Notes: generated by a model not told the origin, from the letters alone. Shown: positions 29,588 through 38,745, counted from the first letter of the stretch. The stretch is DNA of 55,670 nucleotides from Ensifer adhaerens (GCF_001270265.1 NZ_LGAP01000038.1:1-55670), one strand, 5' to 3'. Numbers and translations are program-made.

Positions 29588-29821
29588 CGCACTTTCCACT
29601 TGTCGATAGAATACACCATCTCCGACGCCAGTCGGATCTGTGTATTACCTCGGTGCCACCGCAAGCTTAGCCAAGATATCCCTGATTTCAACAAAAAAGG
29701 GAAAGACGTAGCTTTGGCCTACCACGGTTGCGATTGAGTGGGTGTGTTTCGAGAAGAGGAGTCTGTCCGGGCGCACTACGCGACAGCGAACCAACCTGCC
29801 GTCGCGGGTATGCCCGATGAA

Positions 29822-29839
29822 ATTTACCGGTCGGGAAAT
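29822..29839. promoter_or_regulatory. hipBA operator site 1 (degenerate)
   Basis: ATTTACCGGTCGGGAAAT is a degenerate version of the two perfect palindromes downstream: the right half TCGGGAAA is conserved and the left half differs. Its centre is exactly 50 bp upstream of site 2. Confidence 0.6.
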
Positions 29840-29871
29840 TTATCCGAGCGGATGCCGTTTGTCTTAGTCAG

Positions 29872-29889
29872 TTTTCCCGATCGGGAAAA
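29872..29889. promoter_or_regulatory. hipBA operator site 2 (perfect palindrome)
   Basis: TTTTCCCGATCGGGAAAA is an 18-bp perfect palindrome and identical to the core of site 3. It is a probable binding site for the HipB-like repressor encoded just downstream. Confidence 0.78.
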
Positions 29890-29920
29890 TCACTCTCGAC
29901 AAAGCCTCCAATTCACTGCT

Positions 29921-29940
29921 ATTTTCCCGATCGGGAAAAT
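29921..29940. promoter_or_regulatory. hipBA operator site 3 (perfect palindrome at start codon)
   Basis: This is a 20-bp perfect palindrome with the same 18-bp core as site 2, centred exactly 50 bp further downstream. It ends 2 nt before the first hipB ATG, so a bound repressor would cover the translation start region as well as block transcription. Confidence 0.78.
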
Positions 29941-29941
29941 A

Positions 29942-30175
29942 ATGATGGCAAAACAGATAAAAAGCCCAGCCGATATCGGCGTCCTAGTACGAAGTGCACG
30001 CAAGGAGCAAAACTTGCGGCAGGACGAACTTGCCGGCGTTGCTGGCGTTGGGCTCCGGTTCATTGTCGATCTTGAAGCAGGCAAGCCTACGGCTCAAATT
30101 GGAAAGGTCTTACAGGTTCTCCAAACGCTCGGGTGTTCCATCGACATTCTGGCTCCTGGTGAACGCAGACCATGA
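29942..30175 (+). CDS. hipB: HipB-like antitoxin, XRE family
   Basis: A 77-aa helix-turn-helix protein (76 aa if the second of two adjacent ATGs is used). The HTH is visible as IGVLVRSARKEQNLRQDELAG followed by VGLRFIVDLEAGKPT, typical of XRE/HipB. It should bind and neutralise the HipA kinase and repress its own operon through the palindromes upstream. Its stop overlaps the hipA start by 4 nt (ATGA), the usual arrangement for such modules. Confidence 0.9.
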   Translation: MMAKQIKSPADIGVLVRSARKEQNLRQDELAGVAGVGLRFIVDLEAGKPTAQIGKVLQVLQTLGCSIDILAPGERRP

Positions 30176-31446
30176 CGGACAAGGTTCTAAACGTCTGGTG
30201 GGATGGTCGCGTCGTTGGTGAATTCATGCAGGATAGGCATGGCGATATCGGCTTCACCTACGCTCAGGCCTGGATTGATGATACCGGCGCCCTTCCACTT
30301 TCAGCCTCTCTTCCGAAGCGCTCGGAGCGCTTTTCCCGTCGAGAATGCCGGCCTTTTTTCGGGGGTCTTCTGCCCGAGGAAAGCCAGCGCCTGGCGGCGG
30401 CGCAGGCATTGGGCGTTTCACCTGCCAACGATTTTGCCCTCCTTGATCGCTTGGGCGGTGATGTCGCCGGCGCCCTTCAGCTGTTGCCCGAGAATCAGAA
30501 GCCTATAGAGACGGGGCCGATCTCCGAACAGCAGCCCGCGCCTCTGGATGACGCGGGAATTGTTCGAATATTGGATGCACTTCCGATGCGGCCGCTTTTG
30601 GCTGGCGAGGAGGGTTTGAGACTTTCGCTGGCTGGCGCGCAATCCAAGGTGCCGGTAGTTCTGATCGACGGCCAAATCGCGCTTCCGCTTCCCAGCCAGG
30701 CTACCACGCATATTCTGAAGCCACCTATCACGCGCTTCAAGGGGACAACAGAAAACGAAGCCTTTGCGATGAGGCTTGCTGCCGCAATTGGTCTCGACGT
30801 TGCACCCGTCGAACCGAGGGCCGTGCGAGGACGCTCCTTTCTCTTGGTCGAAAGATATGACCGCGTTCGCGATGCCAGTGGCTTGGTCCATCGAATCCAT
30901 CAGGAAGACTTTTGCCAAGCGCTCGGCGTACCGCCTGAAACGAAATACGCCAGCGAAGGTGGGCCGACTTTCAAGGATTGTTTCGAGCTATTGCGGCGGG
31001 TATCAGCACGCCCGGCTACGGATGTGCTGAAGTTGCTGGACGCCGCAATTTTCAACCTGATTGTCGGGAATGCCGATGCTCACGGAAAGAATTTTTCGAT
31101 CCTTTATGACGAGCAGGGACCAAGGCTCGCTCCGTTGTATGACTTACTTTCAACTGTGGCCTATCCAGACCTTTCACCGAAAATGGCCATGAGGATTGGC
31201 AAGCGCGCCAGACTCGCCGAGATGGACGCTGATGGGTGGCAGGCTTTTGCAAAGGACGCTGGAGTTGGTTTTCTGCTCCTTCGACGCCGTACCGCAGAGT
31301 TATGCGAGGCCATTTCGGATGAGAGCGGCAGCGCTGCTGACGATCTCTGTGACATATCGGGCAGCCAAGCAATTCTGAAGATAAAGAAGATGATCCACGA
31401 CCGAGCGCGGATGACCTCTCTGACATTCGGCAAAAGTGTCCGATGA
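30172..31446 (+). CDS. hipA: HipA-like serine/threonine kinase toxin
   Basis: A 424-aa HipA-family kinase. Known HipA phosphorylates glutamyl-tRNA synthetase and causes growth arrest and persistence. Domain marks: an N-terminal subdomain-1 with FFGGLLPEESQR, the nucleotide loop LSLAGAQSK (151-159), HILKP with a conserved Lys (183), ENEAFAM, the catalytic loop NADAHGKNFS (300-309) and the metal Asp in LAPLYDLLS (324). All key residues appear intact, so the toxin is probably active. It is translationally coupled to hipB. The target of this homolog is not known. Confidence 0.92.
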   Translation: MTDKVLNVWWDGRVVGEFMQDRHGDIGFTYAQAWIDDTGALPLSASLPKRSERFSRRECRPFFGGLLPEESQRLAAAQALGVSPANDFALLDRLGGDVAGALQLLPENQKPIETGPISEQQPAPLDDAGIVRILDALPMRPLLAGEEGLRLSLAGAQSKVPVVLIDGQIALPLPSQATTHILKPPITRFKGTTENEAFAMRLAAAIGLDVAPVEPRAVRGRSFLLVERYDRVRDASGLVHRIHQEDFCQALGVPPETKYASEGGPTFKDCFELLRRVSARPATDVLKLLDAAIFNLIVGNADAHGKNFSILYDEQGPRLAPLYDLLSTVAYPDLSPKMAMRIGKRARLAEMDADGWQAFAKDAGVGFLLLRRRTAELCEAISDESGSAADDLCDISGSQAILKIKKMIHDRARMTSLTFGKSVR

Positions 31447-31757
31447 TTGCTTCAGACACAAAGTGGCGAGGCGAGTGACAGCTCAAGGGCGCTCGCTACA
31501 TACGGTGAAGCATTCGAAGCTCTCACATATGCACTGGCGGGCATTCGGGCGCTTCTCCAATCCAGGAACAGATGGGCACTCCGGGGAGCGCCATCGGGTT
31601 CCTAAGACCAGCGCGGATTTTCGTCATCAGACAGGTCGCAGTTAGGCGCGCCGCCCCACATCCGATTACGCTATATGTCTCTTCCCGTTTTCATGATGAT
31701 CTGTTCAGCAAGATACTTTGTGCCGGGGTCCCCGATGCGGGTTCATTCGCAGTGTTT
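31447..31757. other. gene-free gap between hipA and cysA
   Basis: hipA and cysA converge on these 311 bases. A short palindrome CCGGGGTCCCCG lies near 31722, and a T-run follows around 31756. No strong terminator hairpin and no gene were recognised. Confidence 0.4.
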
Positions 31758-32807
31758 TTAAGGTCCTACACGCGCACTCGATTTAACACCTCTTGGGAAA
31801 ACCTGCGCGTTCCTGAGGATAATCCCAGCCCCCCGAGACAGATCGGGTTCAGCTTGTTCAGGGATTTCAAACTCCACTCGGATAGCGTCTTTGGTCGTGC
31901 CAACGGCGGTCAATCCATCGGGCCGATGTAGAATACGCTCGATATCCACCGGAATACCTCCCGCATCCTTCTCCCAAATAACATCCCTTGGCCTTACAAA
32001 GACGTCGACAGGACCATCTTCGCTAAACGCAATGCCAGTCGCCGTCTCGCCGATAAAAACCAAACCATCCCTTGCGACGCCTGGAAACTTGTTAACGTCC
32101 CCGAGAAACTGCATGACAAATGCCGAGCCCGGGTGTCGGCAGACTTCTGCAGGCTTGCCCTCCTGCACAATCTTGCCTTCATTGAGGATGACCACACGGT
32201 CGGCAAGATCGAGCGCCTCTTCCTGATCATGCGTTACGAACAGGGTGGTAATGCCGAGTTCATCGTGGATCTCGCGAAGCCAGCGCCGCAGGTCTCGGCG
32301 AACATTGGCATCGAGAGCGCCGAAAGGCTCGTCGAGAAGCAGCACCTTCGGATCGACGGCGAGTGCACGGGCCAGCGCCACGCGCTGACGCTGGCCGCCG
32401 GATATCTGCCCGGGAAAGCGGTCGCCAAGTCCTTCAAGCTTAACGAGCCGCAGGAGTTCCGAGACGCGCGTGGCGATTTCGGGCTTGCTGCGCCTGGTTT
32501 TGGAGACCTTCATGCCGAAGGCGACGTTCTCGGCAATGGTCATATGCGGGAAGAGCGCGTAATGCTGAAAGACGAAGCCGACGCCGCGATCGCGCACCGG
32601 GATATCGGTCGCATCCTGATCGCCGAAATAAATGTGGCCGCCATCGGCATATTCGAGTCCGGCCACCATGCGCAGGATTGTCGTCTTGCCGGAGCCGGAA
32701 GGTCCAAGGAGTGCCACCAGTTGGCCGCTCTCGATATCGAGAGAGACACCGTGCACGGCGCGGAACGTGTCGAATGTCTTCACAACCTGCTCGAGACGGA
32801 TCTTCAT
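31758..32807 (-). CDS. cysA: sulfate/thiosulfate ABC transporter ATPase
   Basis: A 349-aa CysA. Walker [10 protein letters not shown], signature [15 protein letters not shown], Walker [12 protein letters not shown] and H-loop FVTHDQEEA are canonical, followed by a C-terminal regulatory domain. The open frame runs back to 33095 inside cysW, but ATG 32807 ([15 protein letters not shown]) is the family start and overlaps the cysW stop by 4 nt. It energises sulfate import by CysTW. A truncated paralog lies at 14468-15220. Confidence 0.94.
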   Translation of the reverse strand: MKIRLEQVVKTFDTFRAVHGVSLDIESGQLVALLGPSGSGKTTILRMVAGLEYADGGHIYFGDQDATDIPVRDRGVGFVFQHYALFPHMTIAENVAFGMKVSKTRRSKPEIATRVSELLRLVKLEGLGDRFPGQISGGQRQRVALARALAVDPKVLLLDEPFGALDANVRRDLRRWLREIHDELGITTLFVTHDQEEALDLADRVVILNEGKIVQEGKPAEVCRHPGSAFVMQFLGDVNKFPGVARDGLVFIGETATGIAFSEDGPVDVFVRPRDVIWEKDAGGIPVDIERILHRPDGLTAVGTTKDAIRVEFEIPEQAEPDLSRGAGIILRNAQVFPRGVKSSARVGP

Positions 32808-33691
32808 GTGCGGGTTCCTGTGTTTTGTTCTTTGGCTGCGGAGCCAAGCGCCGGCCGGCGGCCGGCACCGCGGCGCTCGAGCCCGACCTTTGCAAGGATG
32901 GTCACGACGGCAAGTGTCGCGAGGATCGACGCGGCAGCAAAGGCGCCGGCCGCCTGGTAGTCGTGATAGAGTAGTTCGATATGAAGCGGCAGCGTGTTGG
33001 TCTGGCCGCGAATATTGCCGGAGACAACCGAGACCGCGCCAAACTCGCCCATGACACGGGCGTTGCAGAGTACAACGCCGTAAAGCAGTGCCCATTTTAC
33101 ATTGGGAAGCGTGACGGAGAAGAATATCCGCCAGCCTGAGGCTCCCAGCGAGGTCGCAGCCTCTTCGAGGTCCCTGCCCTGCGCCTGCATCAGCGGAATG
33201 AGCTCGCGCGCGACGAACGGTGCTGTCACGAACATCGATGCAAGCACGATCCCCGGCAGGGCAAAGAGGATCTTGATATCAGCTGATTCCAGCATCGGAC
33301 CGAATAGCCCCTGTAGACCGTAGACGAAGAGGTAGGCGACACCGGCAACGATCGGCGATATCGAGAACGGGATCTCGATCACGACGAGGAGAACACGCCT
33401 TCCCCAGAAGTCGAACTTGGTGATCGCCCAGGCGGCGGCAAGACCGAAGGCGGTGTTGGCGGGCACGGCAATCAAGGCGGTCGCAACCGTCAGATAAATG
33501 GCGTGGCCCGTATCGGGATGAGCGATGGTCGCCGCATAGACCTTCAAACCTTGGCTGAAGGCTTCGACAGCAATTACGATCAGCGGCGCAAGCACCAGAA
33601 TAGCGCCGAAGAACAGCGTCGCGCCAATCAGCACGCGGCGTATGATCGGCCCGTCGCCGACGCGCGGCGGTTTGCGTCTGGTCGGTGTCAT
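32804..33691 (-). CDS. cysW: sulfate ABC transporter permease CysW
   Basis: A 295-aa inner-membrane permease with about six transmembrane segments. The coupling loop [25 protein letters not shown] and the motif [25 protein letters not shown] are diagnostic for CysW. It lies 3 nt downstream of cysT and overlaps cysA by 4 nt. Confidence 0.94.
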   Translation of the reverse strand: MTPTRRKPPRVGDGPIIRRVLIGATLFFGAILVLAPLIVIAVEAFSQGLKVYAATIAHPDTGHAIYLTVATALIAVPANTAFGLAAAWAITKFDFWGRRVLLVVIEIPFSISPIVAGVAYLFVYGLQGLFGPMLESADIKILFALPGIVLASMFVTAPFVARELIPLMQAQGRDLEEAATSLGASGWRIFFSVTLPNVKWALLYGVVLCNARVMGEFGAVSVVSGNIRGQTNTLPLHIELLYHDYQAAGAFAAASILATLAVVTILAKVGLERRGAGRRPALGSAAKEQNTGTRT

Positions 33692-33694
33692 GGG

Positions 33695-34516
33695 TCAAGA
33701 CCTCGCGGTGTAGCGCAAGGCACGGGCCTGCAGGAGATTGGTGGCCGCAAGCATCAGGAAAGCGGTGATCAAAAGCACCGAGGCGATCGCAGCGGCCGCC
33801 TGATAGTCGTATTCCTCAAGCCGGATGAAGGCCAGCAACGCGGTGATTTCGGTTTCCATCGGCTGATTTCCGGCGATGAAGATGATCGCCCCGAACTCGC
33901 CGAGTGACCGGGCGAAGGACAGCGACAGCCCCGCGAGCAGCGCCGGCATCAGCAACGGCAGGATCACACGCAGAAAAATGGCGCTGTCCGATCCGCCGAG
34001 CGATTGGGCTGCCTCCTCTAGTGCAGGGTCGAGATCTTCAAGCACCGGCTGTACCGTGCGGACGATGAAGGGCAGGCTGGTGAAGCACATGGCCACCATG
34101 ATGCCGAGCGGCGTGTAGGCGACCTTGATGCCGAAGGGTGCTAGAAGCGTGCCGAACCAGCCATTGGATGCAAAGAGCGTAGTCAAAGCGATGCCGGCAA
34201 CGGCGGTCGGCAGCGCAAAGGGCAGATCGACGATCGCGTCGACGATACGCCGCCCCGGAAAGCGGTAGCGAACAAGAACCCAGGCAAGCGCCAGGCCGAA
34301 GACGAGGTTGAAGGCGGTAGCGACAAGTGCCGAAAGCACGGTAACGCGGTAACTGGCTACGGCGCGCGGCGAAGAGACGATTGCCCAATATTCTGATGGA
34401 CCCAGGCTTGCCGCCTTGAAGACGAGTGCCGCCAAGGGCAGCACGACGATCAGCCCGACATAAAAGAGGGTGATGCCCAGCGACAAAGGCAGGCCGGGCA
34501 GGACATTGCGTTTCAA
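33695..34516 (-). CDS. cysT: sulfate ABC transporter permease CysT
   Basis: A 273-aa inner-membrane permease (also called CysU). The EAA-loop LEEAAQSLGGSDSAIFLRVILPLLMP and GEFGAIIFIAGNQPMETEITALL identify it. It forms the channel with CysW. The gene follows the binding-protein gene after 92 nt. Confidence 0.94.
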   Translation of the reverse strand: MKRNVLPGLPLSLGITLFYVGLIVVLPLAALVFKAASLGPSEYWAIVSSPRAVASYRVTVLSALVATAFNLVFGLALAWVLVRYRFPGRRIVDAIVDLPFALPTAVAGIALTTLFASNGWFGTLLAPFGIKVAYTPLGIMVAMCFTSLPFIVRTVQPVLEDLDPALEEAAQSLGGSDSAIFLRVILPLLMPALLAGLSLSFARSLGEFGAIIFIAGNQPMETEITALLAFIRLEEYDYQAAAAIASVLLITAFLMLAATNLLQARALRYTARS

Positions 34517-34608
34517 GGGATCGCCTCCACGGCGGCGTGGCTTTCATTCATGACAAGGCCCGGCGAGCCGAACTCGCCGGGGAAACTGGATCGGCCTAAG
34601 ATCGCTCC

Positions 34609-35595
34609 TTAGCGATTACCGTAGATCTGGTCGAGCGCAGCACCAGCAGCGAAGTGCTCGTCCTTGATCTTGCCCCAGCCGCCGAAGACGTCCTCGACCG
34701 TTACCAGGCGGATTTCCGGAAACTGGTCCTTGAACTCTGCCGCCACCTTTTCGTTGTGGACGCGGTGGCCATATTGAGCGGCAATCTTCTGGCCCTCCTC
34801 GGTGTAGAGGAAATCGAGATAAGACTTTGCCAATTCGCGCGAGCCGCGCTTGTCGGCCACCTTGTCGACGACTGCAACAGGGAATTCCGCAAGCAGGCTG
34901 ACGGAGGGAACGACGCTTTCGAACTTGTCGGTGCCATACTGCTTGGCGATCGAGCGGGTTTCGGCCTCGAAGGTGATGATCACGTCGCCGATTTCGCGCT
35001 CGACAAAGGTTGTCGTTGCCGCGCGGCCGCCGGTATCAAAAACCGGAACGTTGTCGAAGATCTTCTTGACGAATTCGGTGACCTTGGCCGGATCGTCCTT
35101 GAAGGCTTCCTTGGCATAGGCCGTCGCCGCCAGATAGGTGTAGCGCGCATTGCCCGATGTCTTCGGGTTCGGGAAGATAACCTTCACATCGTCACGCGCA
35201 AGATCGCCCCAATCCTTGATGCCTTTCGGATTGCCGGCACGAACAAGGAATGACGGGAAGGAATAGAACGGCGAAGCGTTGTTCGGAAACTCCTTCTGCC
35301 ACCCTTCGGCGACGAAACCGTTCTTTGCCAGGAAGTCGATATCCGTGACCTGGTTGAAGGTGACGACGTCAGCCTCCAAGCCTTCGACGATCGCACGCGC
35401 CTGCTTCGAGGTGCCGGCATGCGACTGGTCGACGGTGATACCCGGATGTGCCTTGATGAAGGCTTCATTCTCAGCCGCAAAGACCTCCCGCGCCACGTCG
35501 TAGGAGGCGTTGAGAAGGGTGGTCGGCGCGTCGGCAAAGGCCGGGCCGCTCAGGAGCGCAACAAAGGCGGCGCCCGCGATCAGCAGTTTCTTCAT
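34609..35595 (-). CDS. sbp: periplasmic sulfate-binding protein
   Basis: A 328-aa exported protein that binds sulfate for CysTWA. A signal peptide (KKLLIAGAAFVALLSGPAFA) precedes the conserved start TTLLNASYDVAREVFAAEN. Further Sbp marks are QSHAGTSKQARAIVEGLEADVVTFNQ, FPNPKTSGNARYTYLAA and the C-terminal FGGWGKIKDEHF. ATG 35595 has GGAGA upstream and is preferred over 35667. It is the first gene of the sbp-cysT-cysW-cysA operon. Confidence 0.94.
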   Translation of the reverse strand: MKKLLIAGAAFVALLSGPAFADAPTTLLNASYDVAREVFAAENEAFIKAHPGITVDQSHAGTSKQARAIVEGLEADVVTFNQVTDIDFLAKNGFVAEGWQKEFPNNASPFYSFPSFLVRAGNPKGIKDWGDLARDDVKVIFPNPKTSGNARYTYLAATAYAKEAFKDDPAKVTEFVKKIFDNVPVFDTGGRAATTTFVEREIGDVIITFEAETRSIAKQYGTDKFESVVPSVSLLAEFPVAVVDKVADKRGSRELAKSYLDFLYTEEGQKIAAQYGHRVHNEKVAAEFKDQFPEIRLVTVEDVFGGWGKIKDEHFAAGAALDQIYGNR

Positions 35596-35754
35596 GGGTA
35601 TCTCCGGTGGCATAGAGGCGGTAGGTTGGAGCAAACCTAGCGGCCGATATCGGAGACAACGAGGCACCCTGATCTTAGGTTGTTTGGCGAACGGGAAAAA
35701 TCACCTAACGAACTCGGATATCAGAGAAAATGGCGTTGTGGCCGTGGCCGTGAA
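35596..35754 (-). promoter_or_regulatory. sbp promoter region with AGGTT-type inverted repeats
   Basis: This gap between the di-iron hydroxylase gene and sbp holds TAGGTT-6 nt-AACCTA (35622-35639), TTAGGT-22 nt-ACCTAA (35675-35708) and the palindrome CCGATATCGG (35644-35653). Several copies of the same half-site near one start suggest a regulator site. I cannot name the regulator, and a clear promoter was not found. Confidence 0.4.
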
Positions 35755-36570
35755 TTACCGATCGGAGGTTGCCGTCGCTTCTTGTGTAGGAGCCGACTGC
35801 GACGGCCGCTTGAGGCTGATGGCCGGCGCCTCTCCTTCTAACGTCTCCACACGCCGATCATAGACCGGCGAGATCGTACCGAGAACGCGGTCCCAGAAGG
35901 AGAAATAGTTGGCGTAATTGTATTTGAACTCGGCGTGATGCTGGTCGTGATACGTGGTGCACAACAGCGGCCACGGGTAGCGCGCCGTCGGCGAGGCAAA
36001 ATATTCGAAACCCGCATGCCCGAACGTGCCGTTGATCTGGTCGAACAACCGATGCGCCAGCAGGATCAGTGGCGGAAACGGCACCACAAAGGCGATCACG
36101 GCGTAAAAGCCCTGCGACAGGGCGGTATCGACGAGACCGATGGAATCATTGCTCCACACGGTCGGGGCGACACTGCGGTGGTGCAGAAGGTGATATTTGT
36201 AGAACAGCTTGGTGTGCAGCAGCCGATGCGCGAAATAGAACCATGCGTCGAACAGCACCATGCAGAGCAGGAAGAGCGGCCCTGCCGTCCACCAGCTGAA
36301 GGCCCAGGGCGTGAATGTCCAGCCCTGATACTGGGCAAAGAGACCGATCGCCACCGACGTGCAGGTCACGAGGATGGACGCCATGCTCTGGCGGATCTCG
36401 ACCGCTTTGCGTTTCTCGCCTCGCCGCCCCTTCTGGATGCGCCGCTCCGGATTGCGATCATTGAGCCAGGTGATGCCGTAGCCGAGTGCAAAATAAATGA
36501 GCACCGTCGCGGCGTAGATGCCCGCAAGAATGGCGAAAAAAGTCAGGGTACCCTGGACGAACGCGTTCAA
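35755..36570 (-). CDS. membrane di-iron hydroxylase, sterol desaturase/fatty acid hydroxylase family
   Basis: A 271-aa integral membrane protein with four or more hydrophobic segments. The histidine clusters HRLLH (115-119), HLLHH (127-131) and HDQHH (208-212) form the di-iron site of the fatty acid hydroxylase superfamily. Members hydroxylate sterols, carotenoids or lipids with O2. The start is a TTG at 36570 with only a weak ribosome site. It is the last gene of the run with a PanB-like protein, ferredoxin reductase, Rieske protein and desaturase, which could supply electrons. Substrate unknown. Confidence 0.85.
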   Translation of the reverse strand: MNAFVQGTLTFFAILAGIYAATVLIYFALGYGITWLNDRNPERRIQKGRRGEKRKAVEIRQSMASILVTCTSVAIGLFAQYQGWTFTPWAFSWWTAGPLFLLCMVLFDAWFYFAHRLLHTKLFYKYHLLHHRSVAPTVWSNDSIGLVDTALSQGFYAVIAFVVPFPPLILLAHRLFDQINGTFGHAGFEYFASPTARYPWPLLCTTYHDQHHAEFKYNYANYFSFWDRVLGTISPVYDRRVETLEGEAPAISLKRPSQSAPTQEATATSDR

Positions 36571-36655
36571 GTGGAAATCCGGTGCTGCTTGCGTGGGAGA
36601 TAATCAGAAGGCTGAATACACCAACCAGACCGAGCAAGGCAAGGCAAGCCCCGGC

Positions 36656-37453
36656 TCAAACCCGCTCAAGATCCGACAGAAACGCGTTCAATTCCGTTTG
36701 GTCTATCCCGACGAGATGGCTCTTGTCGGGATAGGCGCCGGAACGGACGTCTTCGGCAAACTGCGAGAAGGCAGCGACGCGCTCGCGTTGCAGTCGCTCA
36801 TACTCGGCGGCGAAGTTGCGATAGATTTTTGCGTGACGGGGAACGTGGCCACGATTGGCGCCGAGCACGTCATCGCTGAAGAGATACTGCGCATCACAGC
36901 CCGTGCCGGCGCCCATCGACAGCATGAGCATCGACGTTTTCGCGCTGATCGCGGCGGCAACCTCGCCGGGCACCACTTCGATTTCAGCGGCAAAAGCGCC
37001 CGCCTCTTCCAGAGCTTTTACCTGGCGCCAGATATCAAGCGCGCTTGCCGCTGTCTTGCCGACGGCGCGAAACCCGCCGGTCCAGGTGGCCTTTGACGGG
37101 ATGAGGCCGACATGGCCGCAGACCGGTATGCCCTCATCCCGCATGCGGCGAACGGTAGACAGGCTTGCTGCGCAATAGACTGCGTCCCCTCCCGCCCTAA
37201 GCGCCTTGAATGCGGCGCGGATATATTCGTCGGCCGTGACGAGATCGCCATATTCGAGGCCCGGAAAGGCAAAACAAGTCGGGGCAACTTCGCGAAATTC
37301 CGGCCCGAGCAGGGTCGGCGGCACGGAGACAAGGTCGATGCCAGCCGCTTCGGCTGCCCCCGCCTCATCCAGTGTTTCGACCCGCAGCATCGTCAGCTGT
37401 CTCTTGCCTTTCATCGACAGAAGGTCGGCAACGGTTGGGCGGCGGTTTCGCAT
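36656..37453 (-). CDS. PanB-like protein lacking the metal-binding residues
   Basis: A 265-aa protein of the ketopantoate hydroxymethyltransferase (PanB) family. The C-terminal half aligns well by eye: VCGHVGLIPSKATWTGGFRAVGK, EVVPGEVA with the general-base Glu, MGAGTGCDAQYLFSDDVLG and GHVPRHAKIYRN. The N-terminal half has lost the PanB ligands: the usual GDSLG reads VSVPPTL, the DLPF region reads CFAFPGL and the KIEGG region reads VYCAASL, so both metal Asp residues and the Lys-Glu pair are absent. It is therefore unlikely to make pantothenate precursor in the normal way. It lies between ferredoxin reductase and di-iron hydroxylase genes in one operon. Confidence 0.82.
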   Translation of the reverse strand: MRNRRPTVADLLSMKGKRQLTMLRVETLDEAGAAEAAGIDLVSVPPTLLGPEFREVAPTCFAFPGLEYGDLVTADEYIRAAFKALRAGGDAVYCAASLSTVRRMRDEGIPVCGHVGLIPSKATWTGGFRAVGKTAASALDIWRQVKALEEAGAFAAEIEVVPGEVAAAISAKTSMLMLSMGAGTGCDAQYLFSDDVLGANRGHVPRHAKIYRNFAAEYERLQRERVAAFSQFAEDVRSGAYPDKSHLVGIDQTELNAFLSDLERV

Positions 37454-37506
37454 CAGGGTCTCCGGATATCGGTTGTTGTGATGAAAGAGGGAAAAGGGAT
37501 CGTGCC

Positions 37507-38745
37507 TCAGGCGGCGAGCAGCGCCTTCAGCTTGATGTCGGTTGAGCCGAGCGCCTGCGGATCCGGCCTTTTCCCGGCAGCAATCAGCATCTCGGCAAGG
37601 CGGATGTCGCGAGCGATCGCGTTTCCTGTGCCGATACCGCTCGCACTGATCAGTCGACCGCTGGCGTCAAGATGAAAGAGAATGAAGGCGCCATCGCCAA
37701 GGTCCCGCTGCACCGTCAGCACAGCACCATCGGCAAGGCCGGCGATCTGCAGGGTAAGGTCATATTGATCGGACCAGAACCATGGCACGCTTGCGATCGT
37801 CTCGGCGGCGCCAAGCAAGTTGGCCGCTGCCAGCGTTCCTTGATCCTGCGCGTTTCGCCAGGCTTCAAGCCGTATGCGCCGACCATCGTAGTGTCCGAGC
37901 GGAAAGGAGCAGCAATCACCGGCCGCAAAGATGTCAGGGTCAGAGGTGCAAAGCGTCTCATCGACGGCAATGCCGTTATCGATGGCAAGGCCTGCGGCTT
38001 CGGCCAACGCCGTGTTCGGTATGGCTCCGATGCCGACAACGACCAGGTCGGCAATAAGAATGCCTCCGTCATCAAGGTCGATTTCTACCTTCTCCCCGCG
38101 CTCCTCGATGTCGGCGATCCTGGCGTTGCAGCGGATATCGACGCCTTCCAGTCGATGCCGCTCGGCAACGACAGCGGCAATTTCTTCCGGCACGCCGCGA
38201 GAAAGCACGCGTGGCAGACCCTCGAGGAGAACAACTTCCGCGCCAAACTTGCGGGCGGTCGACGCGAGCTCCAGGCCGATAAATCCGCCACCGATAATGG
38301 CAAGCAGCTTGCCCGGCGCGAGCTTCAGGCGAATGGCAGCGGCTTCCGCATGCGTCCGAAGCACCCGGACAAGCGAGCTCGTCGGCGAATGACCGGGAAA
38401 AGGCCGGGGGCTGGCTCCGGTGGCAAGAAGCAATCTGTTGTAGGAGAGGTCTCGCCCGTCGGAGATCCGCACCGTCTTGGCACCGCGATCAATCGCCTGA
38501 ACAGCCGCATCAGTGAGTACCTGGATCCCAGCAGCCTCATACCGCTCCGCATCAGCGACATATTTGGGATCAAGTTGCCCAGCCAATCCTTCCTTCGAGA
38601 GCGGCGGCCGCTCGTAGGGCAGATGCGGTTCGGCACCAATGAGCGTGATATCGCCCTCGTAGCCCTTCTCCCTAAGCGCGAATGCTGCCCTCGCACCACA
38701 CTCGCCGGCGCCGACGATGACAATTTTGTTCGCGGGCCTGTTCAT
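37507..38745 (-). CDS. NAD(P)H-dependent ferredoxin reductase
   Basis: A 412-aa flavoprotein of the rhodocoxin/putidaredoxin reductase type. It has the FAD motif VGAGECGARAAFALREKGY, the NAD motif AIIGGGFIGLELASTARKFG near residue 150 and the FAD/ribityl motif SDPDIFAAGDCC. It should pass electrons from NAD(P)H to the Rieske ferredoxin encoded 42 nt upstream and so to the membrane di-iron enzymes of the same operon. Confidence 0.9.
   Translation of the reverse strand: MNRPANKIVIVGAGECGARAAFALREKGYEGDITLIGAEPHLPYERPPLSKEGLAGQLDPKYVADAERYEAAGIQVLTDAAVQAIDRGAKTVRISDGRDLSYNRLLLATGASPRPFPGHSPTSSLVRVLRTHAEAAAIRLKLAPGKLLAIIGGGFIGLELASTARKFGAEVVLLEGLPRVLSRGVPEEIAAVVAERHRLEGVDIRCNARIADIEERGEKVEIDLDDGGILIADLVVVGIGAIPNTALAEAAGLAIDNGIAVDETLCTSDPDIFAAGDCCSFPLGHYDGRRIRLEAWRNAQDQGTLAAANLLGAAETIASVPWFWSDQYDLTLQIAGLADGAVLTVQRDLGDGAFILFHLDASGRLISASGIGTGNAIARDIRLAEMLIAAGKRPDPQALGSTDIKLKALLAA

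Larger units (their letters stand above)
29588..29941. promoter_or_regulatory. divergent region lut-like operon / hipBA
   Basis: This 354-nt gap separates the divergent lut-like operon and hipBA. Its right half holds the three hipB operators listed separately. The left half (29600-29820) must contain the promoter for the lut-like operon; I see no recognisable box there. The hipB frame extends back to 29738, but the ATGs at 29942/29945 directly after the last operator are better starts. Confidence 0.5.

Noticed and set aside
32808..33095. N-terminal extension of CysA
   Set aside because: The extra 96 codons are an alternative frame of cysW; the canonical CysA start at 32807 overlaps the cysW stop.
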